A DNA stretch of 64,000 nucleotides from Thermodesulfovibrio sp. 3907-1M (lineage in GTDB: Bacteria; Nitrospirota; Thermodesulfovibrionia; Thermodesulfovibrionales; Thermodesulfovibrionaceae), in assembly GCF_040450955.1 (NCBI RefSeq), contig NZ_CP144373.1, positions 1,034,486 to 1,098,485 of the forward strand, read 5' to 3'. Numbering within the stretch: the first letter of the stretch is position 1; each line of letters starts with the position of its first letter. The translations under genes and the position numbers were made by a program. The notes beneath the pieces were generated by a model, which searched no databases, had not been told where the DNA came from, and saw only the letters and a list, made by a program, of their open reading frames with translations. This document shows positions 1-8,420 of the stretch, in pieces.

Positions 1-1122
1 GGAAATTGAATCAATAAGTCCTGCAAGTTCTGGAAGAATTCTTCTTTCGTGAATTAAATTACCCTGTCCATTTGTATTTATTCTTACTCTGCCACCATGC
101 TCTTTTATCCATTTTGCAACTTCTTTAATAAGAGAGAGTCTCAAAAATGGCTCACCGTATCCACAAAAAACGATTTCTTTATAATCCTTCGGGTCTCCTA
201 TCGCTTCAATTAGTTCATTTGCTGAAGGCTCTTTTTCAAGCCTTAGATTGTGTCCTTTTACATAGTCAGTATGAAATCTTACGCAAAATCTGCATACATT
301 TGTGCACCTGTTTGTTATGTTTAGATAAAGAGTATCTCTGATTTTGTATGCGATTTCGCCTCTTGGAAGCTCTCCAATGTGAAAAAGTTTGTTCACATTT
401 ACAGTTGTTATTCTGTCAATGTCTTCAATAGTTACTCCTCTTAATTCTGACAGAGCCTTTGCTGTGTAAAATAAAAAAGCAGGTTCATTTCTTTTTCCAC
501 GCATTGGTTCAGGAGCAAGATAGGGTGCATCTGTCTCAATCATTAAGTAATCATCAGGAACAAACTGAGCAACCTCTTTAATCTTTTTTGCATTTTTAAA
601 TGTAACAACTCCAGAGATTGATATGTAAAATCCCATTTCAATGGTTTTTTTTGCCTGAGAAAGACTGCCACTGAAACAATGCATAACTGCTTTGCTAATG
701 CCTACCTCTTTCAAAATTTTTACAGTATCATCAAAGGCTTCTCTTGAATGGATGATTACAGGTAGTCCAACATCCTTTGCAACTTCAAGCTGACGAGCAA
801 ATGCAGACATTTGAATCTCTTTTGGGGAATGCTCATAGTGATAATCAAGACCTATCTCTCCTATGGCAATAACCTTAGGATGTCTGCTCAGTTCAAAGAT
901 ATTTTTTAAAATTTTGTCATCAAGCTCCTTTGCATCATGGGGATGAATTCCCACTGCTGCATAAACCATAGGATACTGCTCTGAAATTTTTACAGCCTCA
1001 TTAAGGCTTTCCACATCAGAGGCAACAGTGATAATTGTATGAACACCTGCATCATAGGCACGACGGATTATATCCGGCAGTTGTTCTTTGAACATCTCAA
1101 GATGGCAGTGGCTGTCAATCAT
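1..1122 (-). CDS. TatD-family hydrolase fused to a radical SAM domain (C-terminus cut by window edge)
   Basis: One uninterrupted frame of 374 visible codons starts at ATG 1122 and runs off the left edge. Residues 1 to about 256 are a TatD-type metal-dependent DNase/hydrolase: HxH in SHCHL (residues 5 and 7), IGEIGLDYHY, an IIHS histidine, MHCFSG and ETDAPYLAP. After a short linker a radical SAM domain begins, with the 4Fe-4S motif CxxxCxxC at Cys273, Cys277 and Cys280, followed by CGYGEP and a RINTNGQ strand typical of the family. The family is known as a TatD-associated radical SAM protein, usually a separate gene; here both are one polypeptide. The start overlaps the apgM stop by 4 bp (ATGA), so translation is probably coupled. 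Nuclease activity is family knowledge; the radical SAM substrate is unknown. Confidence 0.88.
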   Translation of the reverse strand, partial: MIDSHCHLEMFKEQLPDIIRRAYDAGVHTIITVASDVESLNEAVKISEQYPMVYAAVGIHPHDAKELDDKILKNIFELSRHPKVIAIGEIGLDYHYEHSPKEIQMSAFARQLEVAKDVGLPVIIHSREAFDDTVKILKEVGISKAVMHCFSGSLSQAKKTIEMGFYISISGVVTFKNAKKIKEVAQFVPDDYLMIETDAPYLAPEPMRGKRNEPAFLFYTAKALSELRGVTIEDIDRITTVNVNKLFHIGELPRGEIAYKIRDTLYLNITNRCTNVCRFCVRFHTDYVKGHNLRLEKEPSANELIEAIGDPKDYKEIVFCGYGEPFLRLSLIKEVAKWIKEHGGRVRINTNGQGNLIHERRILPELAGLIDSIS

Positions 1123-2321
1123 GCTCCGAACTTCTTCAACCTCAAAGTATTTGCAAGAACCAGAGGCATAATTGCCGTAGCTGGAATTATTCCAAGCTCA
1201 CCTTTAAGACATTCTCTTTCTGTAAATGCGTTCACCAATCCTCCAAAAACATAGGGAGAGTTTATCAACAAAGGAACAGGATGCCAGCTATGAGCTTTAA
1301 GCAGACTTGGGGTGCTGTGATCCCCTGTAATAACCAGTGTATCAGGATTTAGTGAGATGATCTCAGGCAGAAAACTATCAAACTCTTCAATTTTCTTTAC
1401 TTTACCCTCAAAGTTTCCGTCTTCACCGAAGGAATCAACTTTTTTAATGTGAACAAAAAGAAAGTCGTAATCTTTATAAACTTTTTTTAATAATTCCACC
1501 TCTTCCTTAATGTCACCTTCTACAGGGATTGTTTCCATTCCGAGAAGTCTTGTAATTCCGCGATACATGGGATATACTGCTATGGAGCATGCTTTAAGTC
1601 CGTATTTTTCTTCAAAAGTAGGAATATGAGGCAGAGCAGAAAAACCTCTCAACAAAACATAGTTTGCCCTTTCTTCATTTTTTAGGAATTCTTCTGCCTT
1701 TTCAATAAATTTCTTCGCAACCTCTGCCACTTTTCTTGATTCTTCATTTAAAGGCACTGGTTCTGCCGGTGGTTTTCCCTCCTTCTGTGGATCCGTATCC
1801 GTAACCACTGCTTCTTTTTCAGTTATATTTTCTGGAAAACGCAATACAAGACAAAATCTGTGTTCCTTGCCTGGTTTTAAAATAATCTTTACTCCATCAA
1901 TTTCTTTTATCTGATTTGATAGTCTCTCAGTGAGTTCTACATTTTTCTCTGTGGGAATTCTCCCTGCTCTTCTATCGATAATTATGCCATTTTTAATAGT
2001 AGCGTAATTACATCTTAAGGCAACATCAGTTTTTTTAAGCTCTATACCAACTCCCAGTGCTTCAAGAACACCTCTTCCAATCTCATACTTAATGGGATCA
2101 TATCCAAAAACTCCAAAATGCCCGGGTCCGCTTCCAGGCGTTATTCCATGAGCTACAGGAATGTGAAGCCCGCAGGCTGAGATTCTTGAAAGAGCATCAA
2201 GATTTGGTTTATTTGCTGCCTCAAGCTCTGTTTTTCCATTTACAGGAAGACCCCCAACTCCGTCAAGGATTATAAAAACTATTTTTGTGTTATTCCTTTG
2301 CACTAAAGATGATATATCCAT
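1119..2321 (-). CDS. apgM: 2,3-bisphosphoglycerate-independent phosphoglycerate mutase, archaeal type
   Basis: A 400-residue protein of the ApgM branch of the alkaline-phosphatase superfamily, interconverting 3- and 2-phosphoglycerate in glycolysis/gluconeogenesis in the cytoplasm. Metal-binding Asp20 lies in ILDGVGGLP near the N-terminus, the presumed catalytic Ser64 in TPGSGPGH, and the C-terminal metal site in GDHSTPS (Asp334, His335) followed by HSWHPVPLL. Length is normal for ApgM (about 400) and shorter than bacterial GpmI (about 510). ATG 2321 is preceded by AAGAGGTG, a good ribosome binding site. It is the first gene of a minus-strand unit that continues into the TatD/radical SAM gene with a 4-bp overlap. 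Confidence 0.93.
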   Translation of the reverse strand: MDISSLVQRNNTKIVFIILDGVGGLPVNGKTELEAANKPNLDALSRISACGLHIPVAHGITPGSGPGHFGVFGYDPIKYEIGRGVLEALGVGIELKKTDVALRCNYATIKNGIIIDRRAGRIPTEKNVELTERLSNQIKEIDGVKIILKPGKEHRFCLVLRFPENITEKEAVVTDTDPQKEGKPPAEPVPLNEESRKVAEVAKKFIEKAEEFLKNEERANYVLLRGFSALPHIPTFEEKYGLKACSIAVYPMYRGITRLLGMETIPVEGDIKEEVELLKKVYKDYDFLFVHIKKVDSFGEDGNFEGKVKKIEEFDSFLPEIISLNPDTLVITGDHSTPSLLKAHSWHPVPLLINSPYVFGGLVNAFTERECLKGELGIIPATAIMPLVLANTLRLKKFGA

Positions 2322-2384
2322 AAAGCACCTCTTAAAATCAGGATAATTAATAATAACAAAAAAGAGTTTAAAAGGAAAACCTGA

Positions 2385-2415
2385 TTGACAAGTTAAGCTT
2401 TTTTAAGGATAAAAT
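2385..2415 (+). promoter_or_regulatory. Putative sigma70 promoter for the amidohydrolase operon
   Basis: TTGACA at 2385-2390 and TAAAAT at 2410-2415 are separated by 19 bp, slightly long. The -10 ends 7 nt before ATG 2423, so the transcript may begin at or next to the start codon (leaderless). A weak AAGGA at 2405-2409 is too far upstream to be a convincing ribosome binding site. Confidence 0.4.
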
Positions 2416-2422
2416 AAAGCTT

Positions 2423-3211
2423 ATGCAAATTATTGATTTTCATACTCATGCATTTCCCGATGAAATTGCAGAAAGAGCAATAAAAAAACTGGAAGAAAAA
2501 AGTCAGGTCAAAGCCTGTCTTAATGGAACTCTGGATGGGCTCCTTCGTTCAATGGATAAAAATGGGGTGACAAAATCTGTGCTATGTAACATTGCTACAA
2601 GACCAGAACAGTTTAACTCAATTTTCAAATGGAGTGATAAAATTCGCTCTGAAAGAATTATTCCTCTGCCCTCTGTTCATCCTGAAGATAAAGAGATTAA
2701 AGAGCATATTAAACTAATTAAAAAAGAGGGCTTTTATGGAATAAAAATGCATCCCTTTTATCAGGATTTTGCCATTGATGATGAAAGAGTTTATCCCATT
2801 TACGAAGCATTAATTGAAAACGATTTATTGATTGTAATGCACTGCGGTTATGACATAGCATTTCCTGAGTGGGATATTGCTTCTGCAGAAAGAATAATGA
2901 ATGTGATAAACAGGTTTCCTGAACTGAAGTTTATTGCCACGCATCTTGGAGCATGGAAACAGTGGGACGACGTTGAAAGGTTAATGATTGGAAAGCCAGT
3001 CTACTTGGAGATATCCTTTGCCTTTGGATGGATGCCTGATGAAAAGATCAAGGAACTCATTATTAAGCATCCTTCAGATTATATTCTTTTTGGAACAGAT
3101 TCTCCATGGGCAGATCAGGGCAAAGAAATAGAAAATCTTAAAAAACTTGGTCTTGCTCAGGAAATTTTAGAAAAAATCTTCCATCTTAATGCGGAAAATC
3201 TGCTCAGATGA
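2423..3211 (+). CDS. Amidohydrolase family protein (amidohydrolase_2 type TIM barrel)
   Basis: A 262-residue TIM-barrel metal hydrolase/decarboxylase-like protein. It opens with IDFHTHAF (His7, His9, the metal-binding HxH), has IKMHPFYQDF and IVMHCGYD metal/active-site histidines in mid-barrel, TLATH-type strand FIATHLGAW, and ends with LFGTDSPWADQG, the conserved Asp. The substrate cannot be read from sequence; relatives include aminocarboxymuconate decarboxylase-like enzymes and uncharacterised hydrolases. It heads a tight plus-strand run with yihY, thiD and purC, overlapping yihY by 4 bp. No clear Shine-Dalgarno precedes ATG 2423. Confidence 0.85.
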   Translation: MQIIDFHTHAFPDEIAERAIKKLEEKSQVKACLNGTLDGLLRSMDKNGVTKSVLCNIATRPEQFNSIFKWSDKIRSERIIPLPSVHPEDKEIKEHIKLIKKEGFYGIKMHPFYQDFAIDDERVYPIYEALIENDLLIVMHCGYDIAFPEWDIASAERIMNVINRFPELKFIATHLGAWKQWDDVERLMIGKPVYLEISFAFGWMPDEKIKELIIKHPSDYILFGTDSPWADQGKEIENLKKLGLAQEILEKIFHLNAENLLR

Positions 3212-4005
3212 TTGTAAAACTCTCTAAGGCTTTTATTTCAGCTTTAAAAGAATTTTATAAAGATGAAGGAATTTTTCTGAGTTCTTCCCTTGCATTCTTT
3301 TCAATTCTTTCAATAATTCCTCTAACTATGTTTATTGTCAATGTTCTGGTTAACATATTGCAGGAGGAAAGAGTTGTAAGATTTGTATATTCAAAGTTAA
3401 TCACATTTTTTCCTGCAATAGAATTGCACATGATTAAGGAGTTAAGAAAAATTTTAGCCTCAAAAGAAGTAAGCAGTGTTTCTCTTATTCTTTATGGTGT
3501 TTTCTCTTTACAGCTTTTCACAGCCATTGAGTTTTCTCTGAACAAAATTTTTAAAACTCCAAAGAAAAGACATTTCATAATGTCTCTTTTAATGTCTTTT
3601 TTTATAATTCTGCTTATAACAGTAACTGTGGCAGCTTCATTTGCCCTTACCTATCTTATAAAAGTTTTCCATCCTTTAGGGTTTTCTGAGTTGAACATAA
3701 TGCTTGTTTTTTTCCTGAAATACATTCTTCCTTTTGTATTAATGTTTGTTATAGCTACATTGCTTTACAAAATTTTACCGAGCAAAAAAATCAAGCTTAG
3801 TTCAATTTTTACAGGAGCTGCGATCACGACAGTATTAATAGAGATTGCCAAACATGTTTTTTCATTTTATGTGGTAAAAATAGTTAAAATAAACACTCTT
3901 TATGGCTCTGTATCAACCTTTCTCGCTTTTGTCATGTGGCTGTTTTATGGATGGGCAGTTTTTCTTTATGGAGCAGAATTAATAAAAAATTTAGAAAAAA
4001 AATGA
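3208..4005 (+). CDS. YihY/BrkB (UPF0761) family inner-membrane protein
   Basis: A 265-residue integral membrane protein with about six hydrophobic helices. The N-terminus has the family signature: an amphipathic helix FYKDEGIFLSSSLAFFSIL followed by SIIPLTMFIVNVLV, and the C-terminal helices contain YGSVSTFLAFVMWLFYGW, the most conserved part of the BrkB/YihY family. The function is not established (early claims of RNase BN are for another protein). It overlaps the amidohydrolase stop (ATGA) and its own stop overlaps the thiD start, so the three genes are translationally linked. Family assignment is strong; role unknown. Confidence 0.87.
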   Translation: MIVKLSKAFISALKEFYKDEGIFLSSSLAFFSILSIIPLTMFIVNVLVNILQEERVVRFVYSKLITFFPAIELHMIKELRKILASKEVSSVSLILYGVFSLQLFTAIEFSLNKIFKTPKKRHFIMSLLMSFFIILLITVTVAASFALTYLIKVFHPLGFSELNIMLVFFLKYILPFVLMFVIATLLYKILPSKKIKLSSIFTGAAITTVLIEIAKHVFSFYVVKIVKINTLYGSVSTFLAFVMWLFYGWAVFLYGAELIKNLEKK

Positions 4006-4766
4006 AAACAACTTTAACAATAGGAGCAACCGATCCTACATCTGGAGCAGGCATTCAGATGGATTTAAAGGTTTTTCATTCACTTGATATTTATGGATTG
4101 AGCATTATAACTGCTTTGACTGCACAGAGCACCTCAGAGTTTGTTTTAACCTACCCTGTTCCAGTAGAAGTAATAGAAGCTCAGTTTGAAACTCTTCTGA
4201 AGGACATAAAACCATATGGTGCAAAAACAGGCGTTCTTTATAGTAAAGAAACTATCCAGTGCGTTGTTGAAAAAATTAAAAAATTCAACATAAAAAATCT
4301 TGTAGTTGACCCTGTAATTGCCTCTACTCTGGGAGCTAAATTAATAGAGCCAGAGGCACTGAAGACTCTCAAAGAAGAGCTTATTCCTCTTTCAATGGCT
4401 GTTACAGCAAACATTCCAGAGGCAGAAGCACTCACAGAAATAAAGATTGAAAACATTGATGATGTTTTTAATGCTTTAAAAAAACTTTATAAAATGGGAA
4501 CAGACATTGCAATAATTAAAGGAGGACATTTCAAAGAAAAGGCAGTTGATGTGCTTTATGACGGAAAAGATTTTTATAAAATAGGAGATGAAAAATACTC
4601 TGGTGAGTTTCATGGAACAGGATGTGCTTTTTCATCAGCTTTTCTTTCATTTTTGTGTCTTGGATATGAGCCAAAGGAGGCTTTTAATGCTGCGAAAAAT
4701 TTTATTAAAAACGCAATTATAAATGCCCTGAAATTAGGCAAAAGCATGAGTTTATTAAAAATATAA
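4002..4766 (+). CDS. thiD: Hydroxymethylpyrimidine/phosphomethylpyrimidine kinase
   Basis: A 254-residue ribokinase-fold kinase of thiamin synthesis that phosphorylates HMP and HMP-phosphate to HMP-pyrophosphate. Visible motifs: [20 protein letters not shown] at the N-terminus, [33 protein letters not shown] and the ATP/anion-hole motif [11 protein letters not shown] near residue 205. The frame is open further upstream (to 3936), but ATG 4002 is chosen because it overlaps the yihY stop as ATGA and gives the usual family N-terminus. No thiamin (TPP) riboswitch is seen upstream. It lies between yihY and purC in the same orientation. Confidence 0.92.
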   Translation: MKTTLTIGATDPTSGAGIQMDLKVFHSLDIYGLSIITALTAQSTSEFVLTYPVPVEVIEAQFETLLKDIKPYGAKTGVLYSKETIQCVVEKIKKFNIKNLVVDPVIASTLGAKLIEPEALKTLKEELIPLSMAVTANIPEAEALTEIKIENIDDVFNALKKLYKMGTDIAIIKGGHFKEKAVDVLYDGKDFYKIGDEKYSGEFHGTGCAFSSAFLSFLCLGYEPKEAFNAAKNFIKNAIINALKLGKSMSLLKI

Positions 4767-4777
4767 AGGAGGAAACA

Positions 4778-5656
4778 ATGGAAAATATTGTTCTTGAAAC
4801 AAATCTTGAAGGTGTAAAATTTCTTCGCAGAGGAAAAGTGAGAGACATTTATGAGATTGATGATTATTTACTTATTGTAGCAACAGATAGAGTATCTGCT
4901 TTTGATGTGGTTCTTCCAACAGGAATTCCCGGTAAGGGAAAGGTTTTAACACAGATTTCTTTATTCTGGTTCAATAAGGTAAAAGATATTGTTGAAAATC
5001 ATATTATTTCAGCTGATGTTTCCGAGTTTCCAGAGCCTCTTAAAAAATACAGAGGTGTTTTGGAGGGAAGAAGCATGCTTGTAAAAAAAGCTAAGCCTCT
5101 TGCTGTGGAATGCATTGTTCGGGGATATATAACTGGCTCAGGATGGAAGGATTACCAAAAAACAGGCATGGTTTGCGGAATTAAACTTCCTGAGGGACTT
5201 ATTGAGTCCCAAAAACTTCCAGAGCCTCTTTACACACCGAGCACAAAGGCTGAAAAGGGACATGATATAAATATAAGTTTTGATGAAACCGTCAAGATTC
5301 TTGGTGAAGAAACAGCAAGAAAAATAAAAGAACTTTCTATAGCAATCTACAAAAGAGCATCAGAGATTGCTGAAAAAAAGGGAATTATAATTGCTGACAC
5401 AAAAATGGAGTTTGGATTTTATGGTGATAGCCTTATACTTATTGATGAACTCTTAACCCCTGATTCATCAAGGTTCTGGTCAATTAAGGATTATGTTCCG
5501 GGAAAACCGCAGGACAGCTATGACAAGCAGATCGTAAGGGATTATCTTATCTCAATAAAATGGGATAAAAAACCACCGGCCCCAGAATTACCAGAGGAAA
5601 TTGTAAAGAAAACTGCTGAAAGATATGAAGAGATATTCAGGATTCTAACTTCCTGA
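4778..5656 (+). CDS. purC: SAICAR synthetase (phosphoribosylaminoimidazole-succinocarboxamide synthase)
   Basis: A 292-residue purine-biosynthesis enzyme that joins aspartate to CAIR using ATP. Motifs: [11 protein letters not shown] and [17 protein letters not shown] at the N-terminus, [17 protein letters not shown] in the middle, [10 protein letters not shown] and [13 protein letters not shown] in the C-terminal half. Length matches the longer, eukaryote-like/archaeal-length bacterial form rather than the 237-residue E. coli type. ATG 4778 follows AAAGGAGG at ideal distance. It is the last gene of the amidohydrolase-yihY-thiD-purC run, and its 3' end overlaps the convergent nfo gene by 20 bp. 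Confidence 0.94.
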   Translation: MENIVLETNLEGVKFLRRGKVRDIYEIDDYLLIVATDRVSAFDVVLPTGIPGKGKVLTQISLFWFNKVKDIVENHIISADVSEFPEPLKKYRGVLEGRSMLVKKAKPLAVECIVRGYITGSGWKDYQKTGMVCGIKLPEGLIESQKLPEPLYTPSTKAEKGHDINISFDETVKILGEETARKIKELSIAIYKRASEIAEKKGIIIADTKMEFGFYGDSLILIDELLTPDSSRFWSIKDYVPGKPQDSYDKQIVRDYLISIKWDKKPPAPELPEEIVKKTAERYEEIFRILTS

Positions 5657-6479
5657 GGATCTTTCTTACAGTAGCAAGATTTTTTAAATCATCCTCAGGT
5701 GTTTTTTTAGGTGTCTCAAGAATTAAAGGCAGATTGGAGAGTTTTTCTATTCTTAAAAAACTTTCAAAGCCTTTTATACCGATGTGGCCTTTGCCAATGT
5801 GCTCGTGTCTGTCTATTCCTGAGCCTGCTGGAGCCTTTGAATCATTGAGATGAATTAATTTAATTAAATCAAAAGCGTCATATTGAGAAATTTCTTCAAT
5901 AAATTTTGATATTCCCTCTTCTGTGGATATATCATACCCGGCAGCAAAGAGATGACAGGTATCAATACAGATGCCTCCAAGATTTTCATTTTCAATATTT
6001 TTAAATGTTTCAATTAAATCTGGAATGAGGGCTGTGATCTTACTTTTTGCAGTGTTTTCTATGAGAATTTTACATTTTTCAAGCTTTCCAATTTTGCTGA
6101 ATCCCTCAAAGGTCTTTGCAAAAATTTCATCCTTTCCCATATCATTGTTGTCCTTTAAATGAATCACATAGTAATCTGCCTCAAGAGCATCTGCCATTAA
6201 AACCTCTCTTTTTAAAAGATATCTTGATGAAGCAATGGTTTTTGGATTTGATGAGATGAGATTTATCAGATAAGAGGCATGAACAATTAAAGGATTCAAT
6301 GAATAAAGTTGTCTAAGTCTTTTAAATTCATTAATAACTTCTACGCTGAATTCTGGAATCTGCCATATTCTTGGACTGTGAAGAAATATCTGAAAAGTCG
6401 TGCATTTAAGAGCTATTGCTTCATTTATTGAATTGATTAAACTGTCTTTAATTGAAGTATGTACACCGAGTGGTCTCAA
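5637..6479 (-). CDS. nfo: Endonuclease IV (AP endonuclease)
   Basis: A 280-residue TIM-barrel, zinc-dependent apurinic/apyrimidinic endonuclease for base-excision repair. Motifs typical of Nfo: [10 protein letters not shown] at the N-terminus, [33 protein letters not shown] and [27 protein letters not shown], which carry the trinuclear zinc ligands. The start is TTG 6479, overlapping the preceding hepT stop (TTGA) and giving the canonical N-terminus. It is the last gene downstream of the mntA/hepT pair and is probably cotranscribed with it. Its 3' end overlaps purC by 20 bp tail to tail. Confidence 0.93.
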   Translation of the reverse strand: MRPLGVHTSIKDSLINSINEAIALKCTTFQIFLHSPRIWQIPEFSVEVINEFKRLRQLYSLNPLIVHASYLINLISSNPKTIASSRYLLKREVLMADALEADYYVIHLKDNNDMGKDEIFAKTFEGFSKIGKLEKCKILIENTAKSKITALIPDLIETFKNIENENLGGICIDTCHLFAAGYDISTEEGISKFIEEISQYDAFDLIKLIHLNDSKAPAGSGIDRHEHIGKGHIGIKGFESFLRIEKLSNLPLILETPKKTPEDDLKNLATVRKILRKLES

Positions 6480-6787
6480 CTTTCCAGTATCTCTTTTGCT
6501 TTATTATAAAAAGCTTCAATTTCTGGAATTTTATTTTTTACAGTTATGATATTTTGCCAATTAATTTTTAAGTATTGATGAATGGCTTCATTTCTATGCT
6601 TAGTAAGTGGGGCAATTTTATAGACAATATCACCCATGAATTCGTGACAAGCAAAAACTGTTTCTTTGTATGTATCTGGTATCTCTGTTAGAAAAATATC
6701 TGTCTCTATCAACTCCCTGAATCCTCTTTTGAAAGTATTCAATAGTTTCTTTAAGAAAATTGATTAATGTCTCAGATTTTTTCTCAT
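6476..6787 (-). pseudogene. HepT-like HEPN ribonuclease toxin gene, disrupted by two frameshifts
   Basis: Downstream of mntA, ATG 6787 overlaps the mntA stop (ATGA) as expected for a HepT partner, but its frame stops after seven codons at an A6 run. One extra A would give a frame that reads MRKKSETLINFLKETIEYF and then GVDRDRYFSN, resembling the DUF86/HepT N-terminus. Near 6690 the similarity passes to another frame, which reads ETVFACHEFMGDIVYKI and then the HEPN active-site motif RNEAIHQY (R-x4-H-x-Y). Restored length would be about 104 residues, short for the family. A decayed toxin, a phase-variable gene or base-call errors could each explain this; frame jumps are seen directly, the HepT assignment is inference from the motif and the neighbouring mntA. 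Confidence 0.6.
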
Positions 6788-7161
6788 TCTTTATATCCTC
6801 TCCTGAATCGTATACTCTCTGAGTCGTGAAGCACGCGACTTGCAACACTATACAAAGTTTCCTTATGAGGTTCCACAAGTGGAATTCCTTTAAGCGCTTT
6901 CTGAACTATAAAGGGTGACTCTTCTTCATCATCTAATCTCAGGATTTCAACATGCCTTTCAGTGCTCATAAGTATTTCATCTATTACTTCAATTATTTGC
7001 TCTTCAGGAACATTAAAGTATATTGCAAGGTCAATGTCTGAATGGGCATGCTTCTTTCCTGTAGCAAAAGAGCCATATATATATGCCAGCAAGATTTTAT
7101 CTTCCTTTCTTAATTTTCGGAGGAGATTATAAAGATTTTCTAATTCTTTATCAATTTGCAT
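6784..7161 (-). CDS. MntA-like minimal nucleotidyltransferase antitoxin
   Basis: A 125-residue protein with the minimal nucleotidyltransferase signature GS-x10-DxD: GSFATG starting near residue 31 and SDIDLAIYF. MNT proteins paired with HepT toxins AMPylate the toxin tyrosine (known for MntA/HepT). Here the gene is intact while its presumed partner hepT directly downstream is frameshifted, so it may now be an orphan. The start at ATG 7161 lies only 17 nt after the 3' end of tRNA-Cys and has no clear Shine-Dalgarno; it is likely part of a transcript that also carries the two tRNAs. Confidence 0.85.
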   Translation of the reverse strand: MQIDKELENLYNLLRKLRKEDKILLAYIYGSFATGKKHAHSDIDLAIYFNVPEEQIIEVIDEILMSTERHVEILRLDDEEESPFIVQKALKGIPLVEPHKETLYSVASRVLHDSESIRFRRGYKE

Positions 7162-7178
7162 GATTTATTTTGTTAAAA

Positions 7179-7250
7179 GGCGACGGCCGGATTCGAACCG
7201 GCGCATGGCGGTTTTGCAGACCGCTCCCTTAGCCGCTTGGGTACGTCGCC
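7179..7250 (-). tRNA. tRNA-Cys (GCA anticodon)
   Basis: A 72-nt cloverleaf on the minus strand: acceptor stem GGCGACG/CGTCGCC, anticodon loop CTGCAAA with anticodon GCA, and T arm with GGTTCGAATCC. The 3' CCA is not encoded. It follows tRNA-Gly by 10 nt and precedes mntA by 17 nt. Confidence 0.96.
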
Positions 7251-7260
7251 AATAAAAAAA

Positions 7261-7332
7261 GCGGGTGGCGGGATTTGAACCCGTGACCCCAACCTTGGCA
7301 AGGTTGTGCTCTACCAGCTGAGCTACACCCGC
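7261..7332 (-). tRNA. tRNA-Gly (GCC anticodon)
   Basis: A 72-nt cloverleaf on the minus strand: acceptor stem GCGGGTG/CACCCGC, D arm with AGCTCAGCTGGTAGAGC, anticodon loop TTGCCAA with anticodon GCC, and T arm GGGTTCAAATCCC. CCA is not encoded. Its 5' end lies only 2 nt after the stop codon of the coiled-coil gene upstream, implying a shared transcript. Confidence 0.97.
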
Positions 7333-7334
7333 AA

Positions 7335-7568
7335 TTAATTAACTCTTTTTTTAGGATCAAGAGCATCCATGATTTTCTCAAAGATCTCTAACTGCTGTTC
7401 CATATTATCTAATTTTAATTCTAACTCTTTTATCCTTCTGTTTGCAAACTCTTCAAGTGCTTCAGCTTTTTTTAATAAATTTTCACGCATTTCTTCAAAA
7501 TCTCTTATAAGTTTGTTAATCTTTTTGAGCTCTCTTTTCTTTTTCCACTTTTTAAAAAAAGACAGCAT
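7335..7568 (-). CDS. Small coiled-coil protein of unknown function
   Basis: A 77-residue, highly charged protein with a short hydrophobic/basic N-terminus (MLSFFKKWKKKRELKK) followed by a continuous heptad-rich helix to about residue 70. No family was recognised. The frame is open to an ATG at 7583, but ATG 7568 is preferred because a -35/-10 pair (TTGACA-17-ATAGTT) ends 6 nt before it, which would place the transcript start at the ATG. Its stop is 2 nt from tRNA-Gly, so it leads a probable mRNA-tRNA cotranscript. The length and composition suggest a small membrane-associated or scaffold coiled coil, but that is a guess. Confidence 0.6.
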   Translation of the reverse strand: MLSFFKKWKKKRELKKINKLIRDFEEMRENLLKKAEALEEFANRRIKELELKLDNMEQQLEIFEKIMDALDPKKRVN

Positions 7569-7574
7569 ATAAAA

Positions 7575-7603
7575 AACTATCATAAAATCCGTCTTTGTGT
7601 CAA
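7575..7603 (-). promoter_or_regulatory. Putative promoter of the coiled-coil gene and tRNA unit
   Basis: On the minus strand TTGACA (7603-7598) and ATAGTT (7580-7575) are separated by 17 bp. The -10 ends 6 nt before ATG 7568. No other promoter-like pair is obvious in front of the two tRNAs. Confidence 0.45.
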
Positions 7604-7616
7604 TAATGGAAAGCCT

Positions 7617-8420
7617 CTATTTTATTCCGAGCACATCTCCCATATCATAAAGTCCAGCTGGCTTTCCATAAAGCCAGATTACTGCTCTTAATGCACCTCT
7701 TGCAAATGTATCCCTGCTTGATGCTTTATGCACTATTTCAATTCTTTCTCCCAATCCACCAAACATAACAGTATGCTCCCCAACTATGTCTCCTGCTCTT
7801 ACTGTCTGAATTCCTATTTCCTTTTTTGTTCTCTCTCCAATTATCCCTTTTCTTGCATAAACAGCAACTTCGTCAAAATCTCTTCCCAGTGCTTCAGCAA
7901 TAACCTTTGCCATTTTTATAGCTGTTCCACTGGGTGCATCCTTTTTCATTCTGTGATGAGCCTCAACAATTTCCACATCATAGTCATCTCCAAGAACTTT
8001 TGCCACATCCTTAAGAATCTTGAATAAAAGGTTCACGCCGATACTCATATTAGGTGAGAGCACTATGGGGATTTCCTTTGCTGCTTCCTGAATTATGGAG
8101 AGTTGTTCATTGCTGAATCCAGTTGTTCCAATAACCATTGATTTTTTGTGTTTTCTCACAGTTTCAAGATGCTCTAAAGTAGCTTCTGGATTTGTAAAAT
8201 GCACAACAACATCAGTATCATCAATGACTTTTTCAATATCATCAACTATTTTTACTCCAATCTCGCCTAATCCTGCAACTAATCCAGCATCAATCCCCAA
8301 TTTTGGATTATTTTTTGATTCTACAGCTCCAACAATCTTTATCTCTGGGTAATCCTTTGAAAGGGCAACAATTCTACTGCCCATTCTTCCTGCTGCGCCA
8401 CATACTGTTAATTTTATCAT
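7617..8420 (-). CDS. dapB: 4-hydroxy-tetrahydrodipicolinate reductase
   Basis: A 267-residue NAD(P)H-dependent enzyme of the diaminopimelate/lysine pathway. The Rossmann glycine motif GAAGRMGSR is at residues 8-16; VVHFTNPEATLEHL, VIGTTGFS, VLSPNMSIGVNLL and the catalytic signature VEAHHRMKKDAPSGTA (near residues 155-170) follow. Start ATG 8420 lies behind GAGGAGG located inside the 3' end of yacG, with which it overlaps by 47 bp. Product feeds peptidoglycan diaminopimelate in the cytoplasm. No lysine riboswitch seen. Confidence 0.95.
   Translation of the reverse strand: MIKLTVCGAAGRMGSRIVALSKDYPEIKIVGAVESKNNPKLGIDAGLVAGLGEIGVKIVDDIEKVIDDTDVVVHFTNPEATLEHLETVRKHKKSMVIGTTGFSNEQLSIIQEAAKEIPIVLSPNMSIGVNLLFKILKDVAKVLGDDYDVEIVEAHHRMKKDAPSGTAIKMAKVIAEALGRDFDEVAVYARKGIIGERTKKEIGIQTVRAGDIVGEHTVMFGGLGERIEIVHKASSRDTFARGALRAVIWLYGKPAGLYDMGDVLGIK

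Noticed and set aside
3936-4001. N-terminal extension of ThiD (22 residues)
   Set aside because: It lies in the end of yihY in another frame, lacks a ribosome binding site and is not part of the ThiD family N-terminus; ATG 4002 overlaps the yihY stop.
6630-6878. An 82-residue frame across the mntA/hepT junction as a separate gene
   Set aside because: It starts inside mntA in another frame; only its middle resembles HepT, so it is part of the frameshifted hepT.
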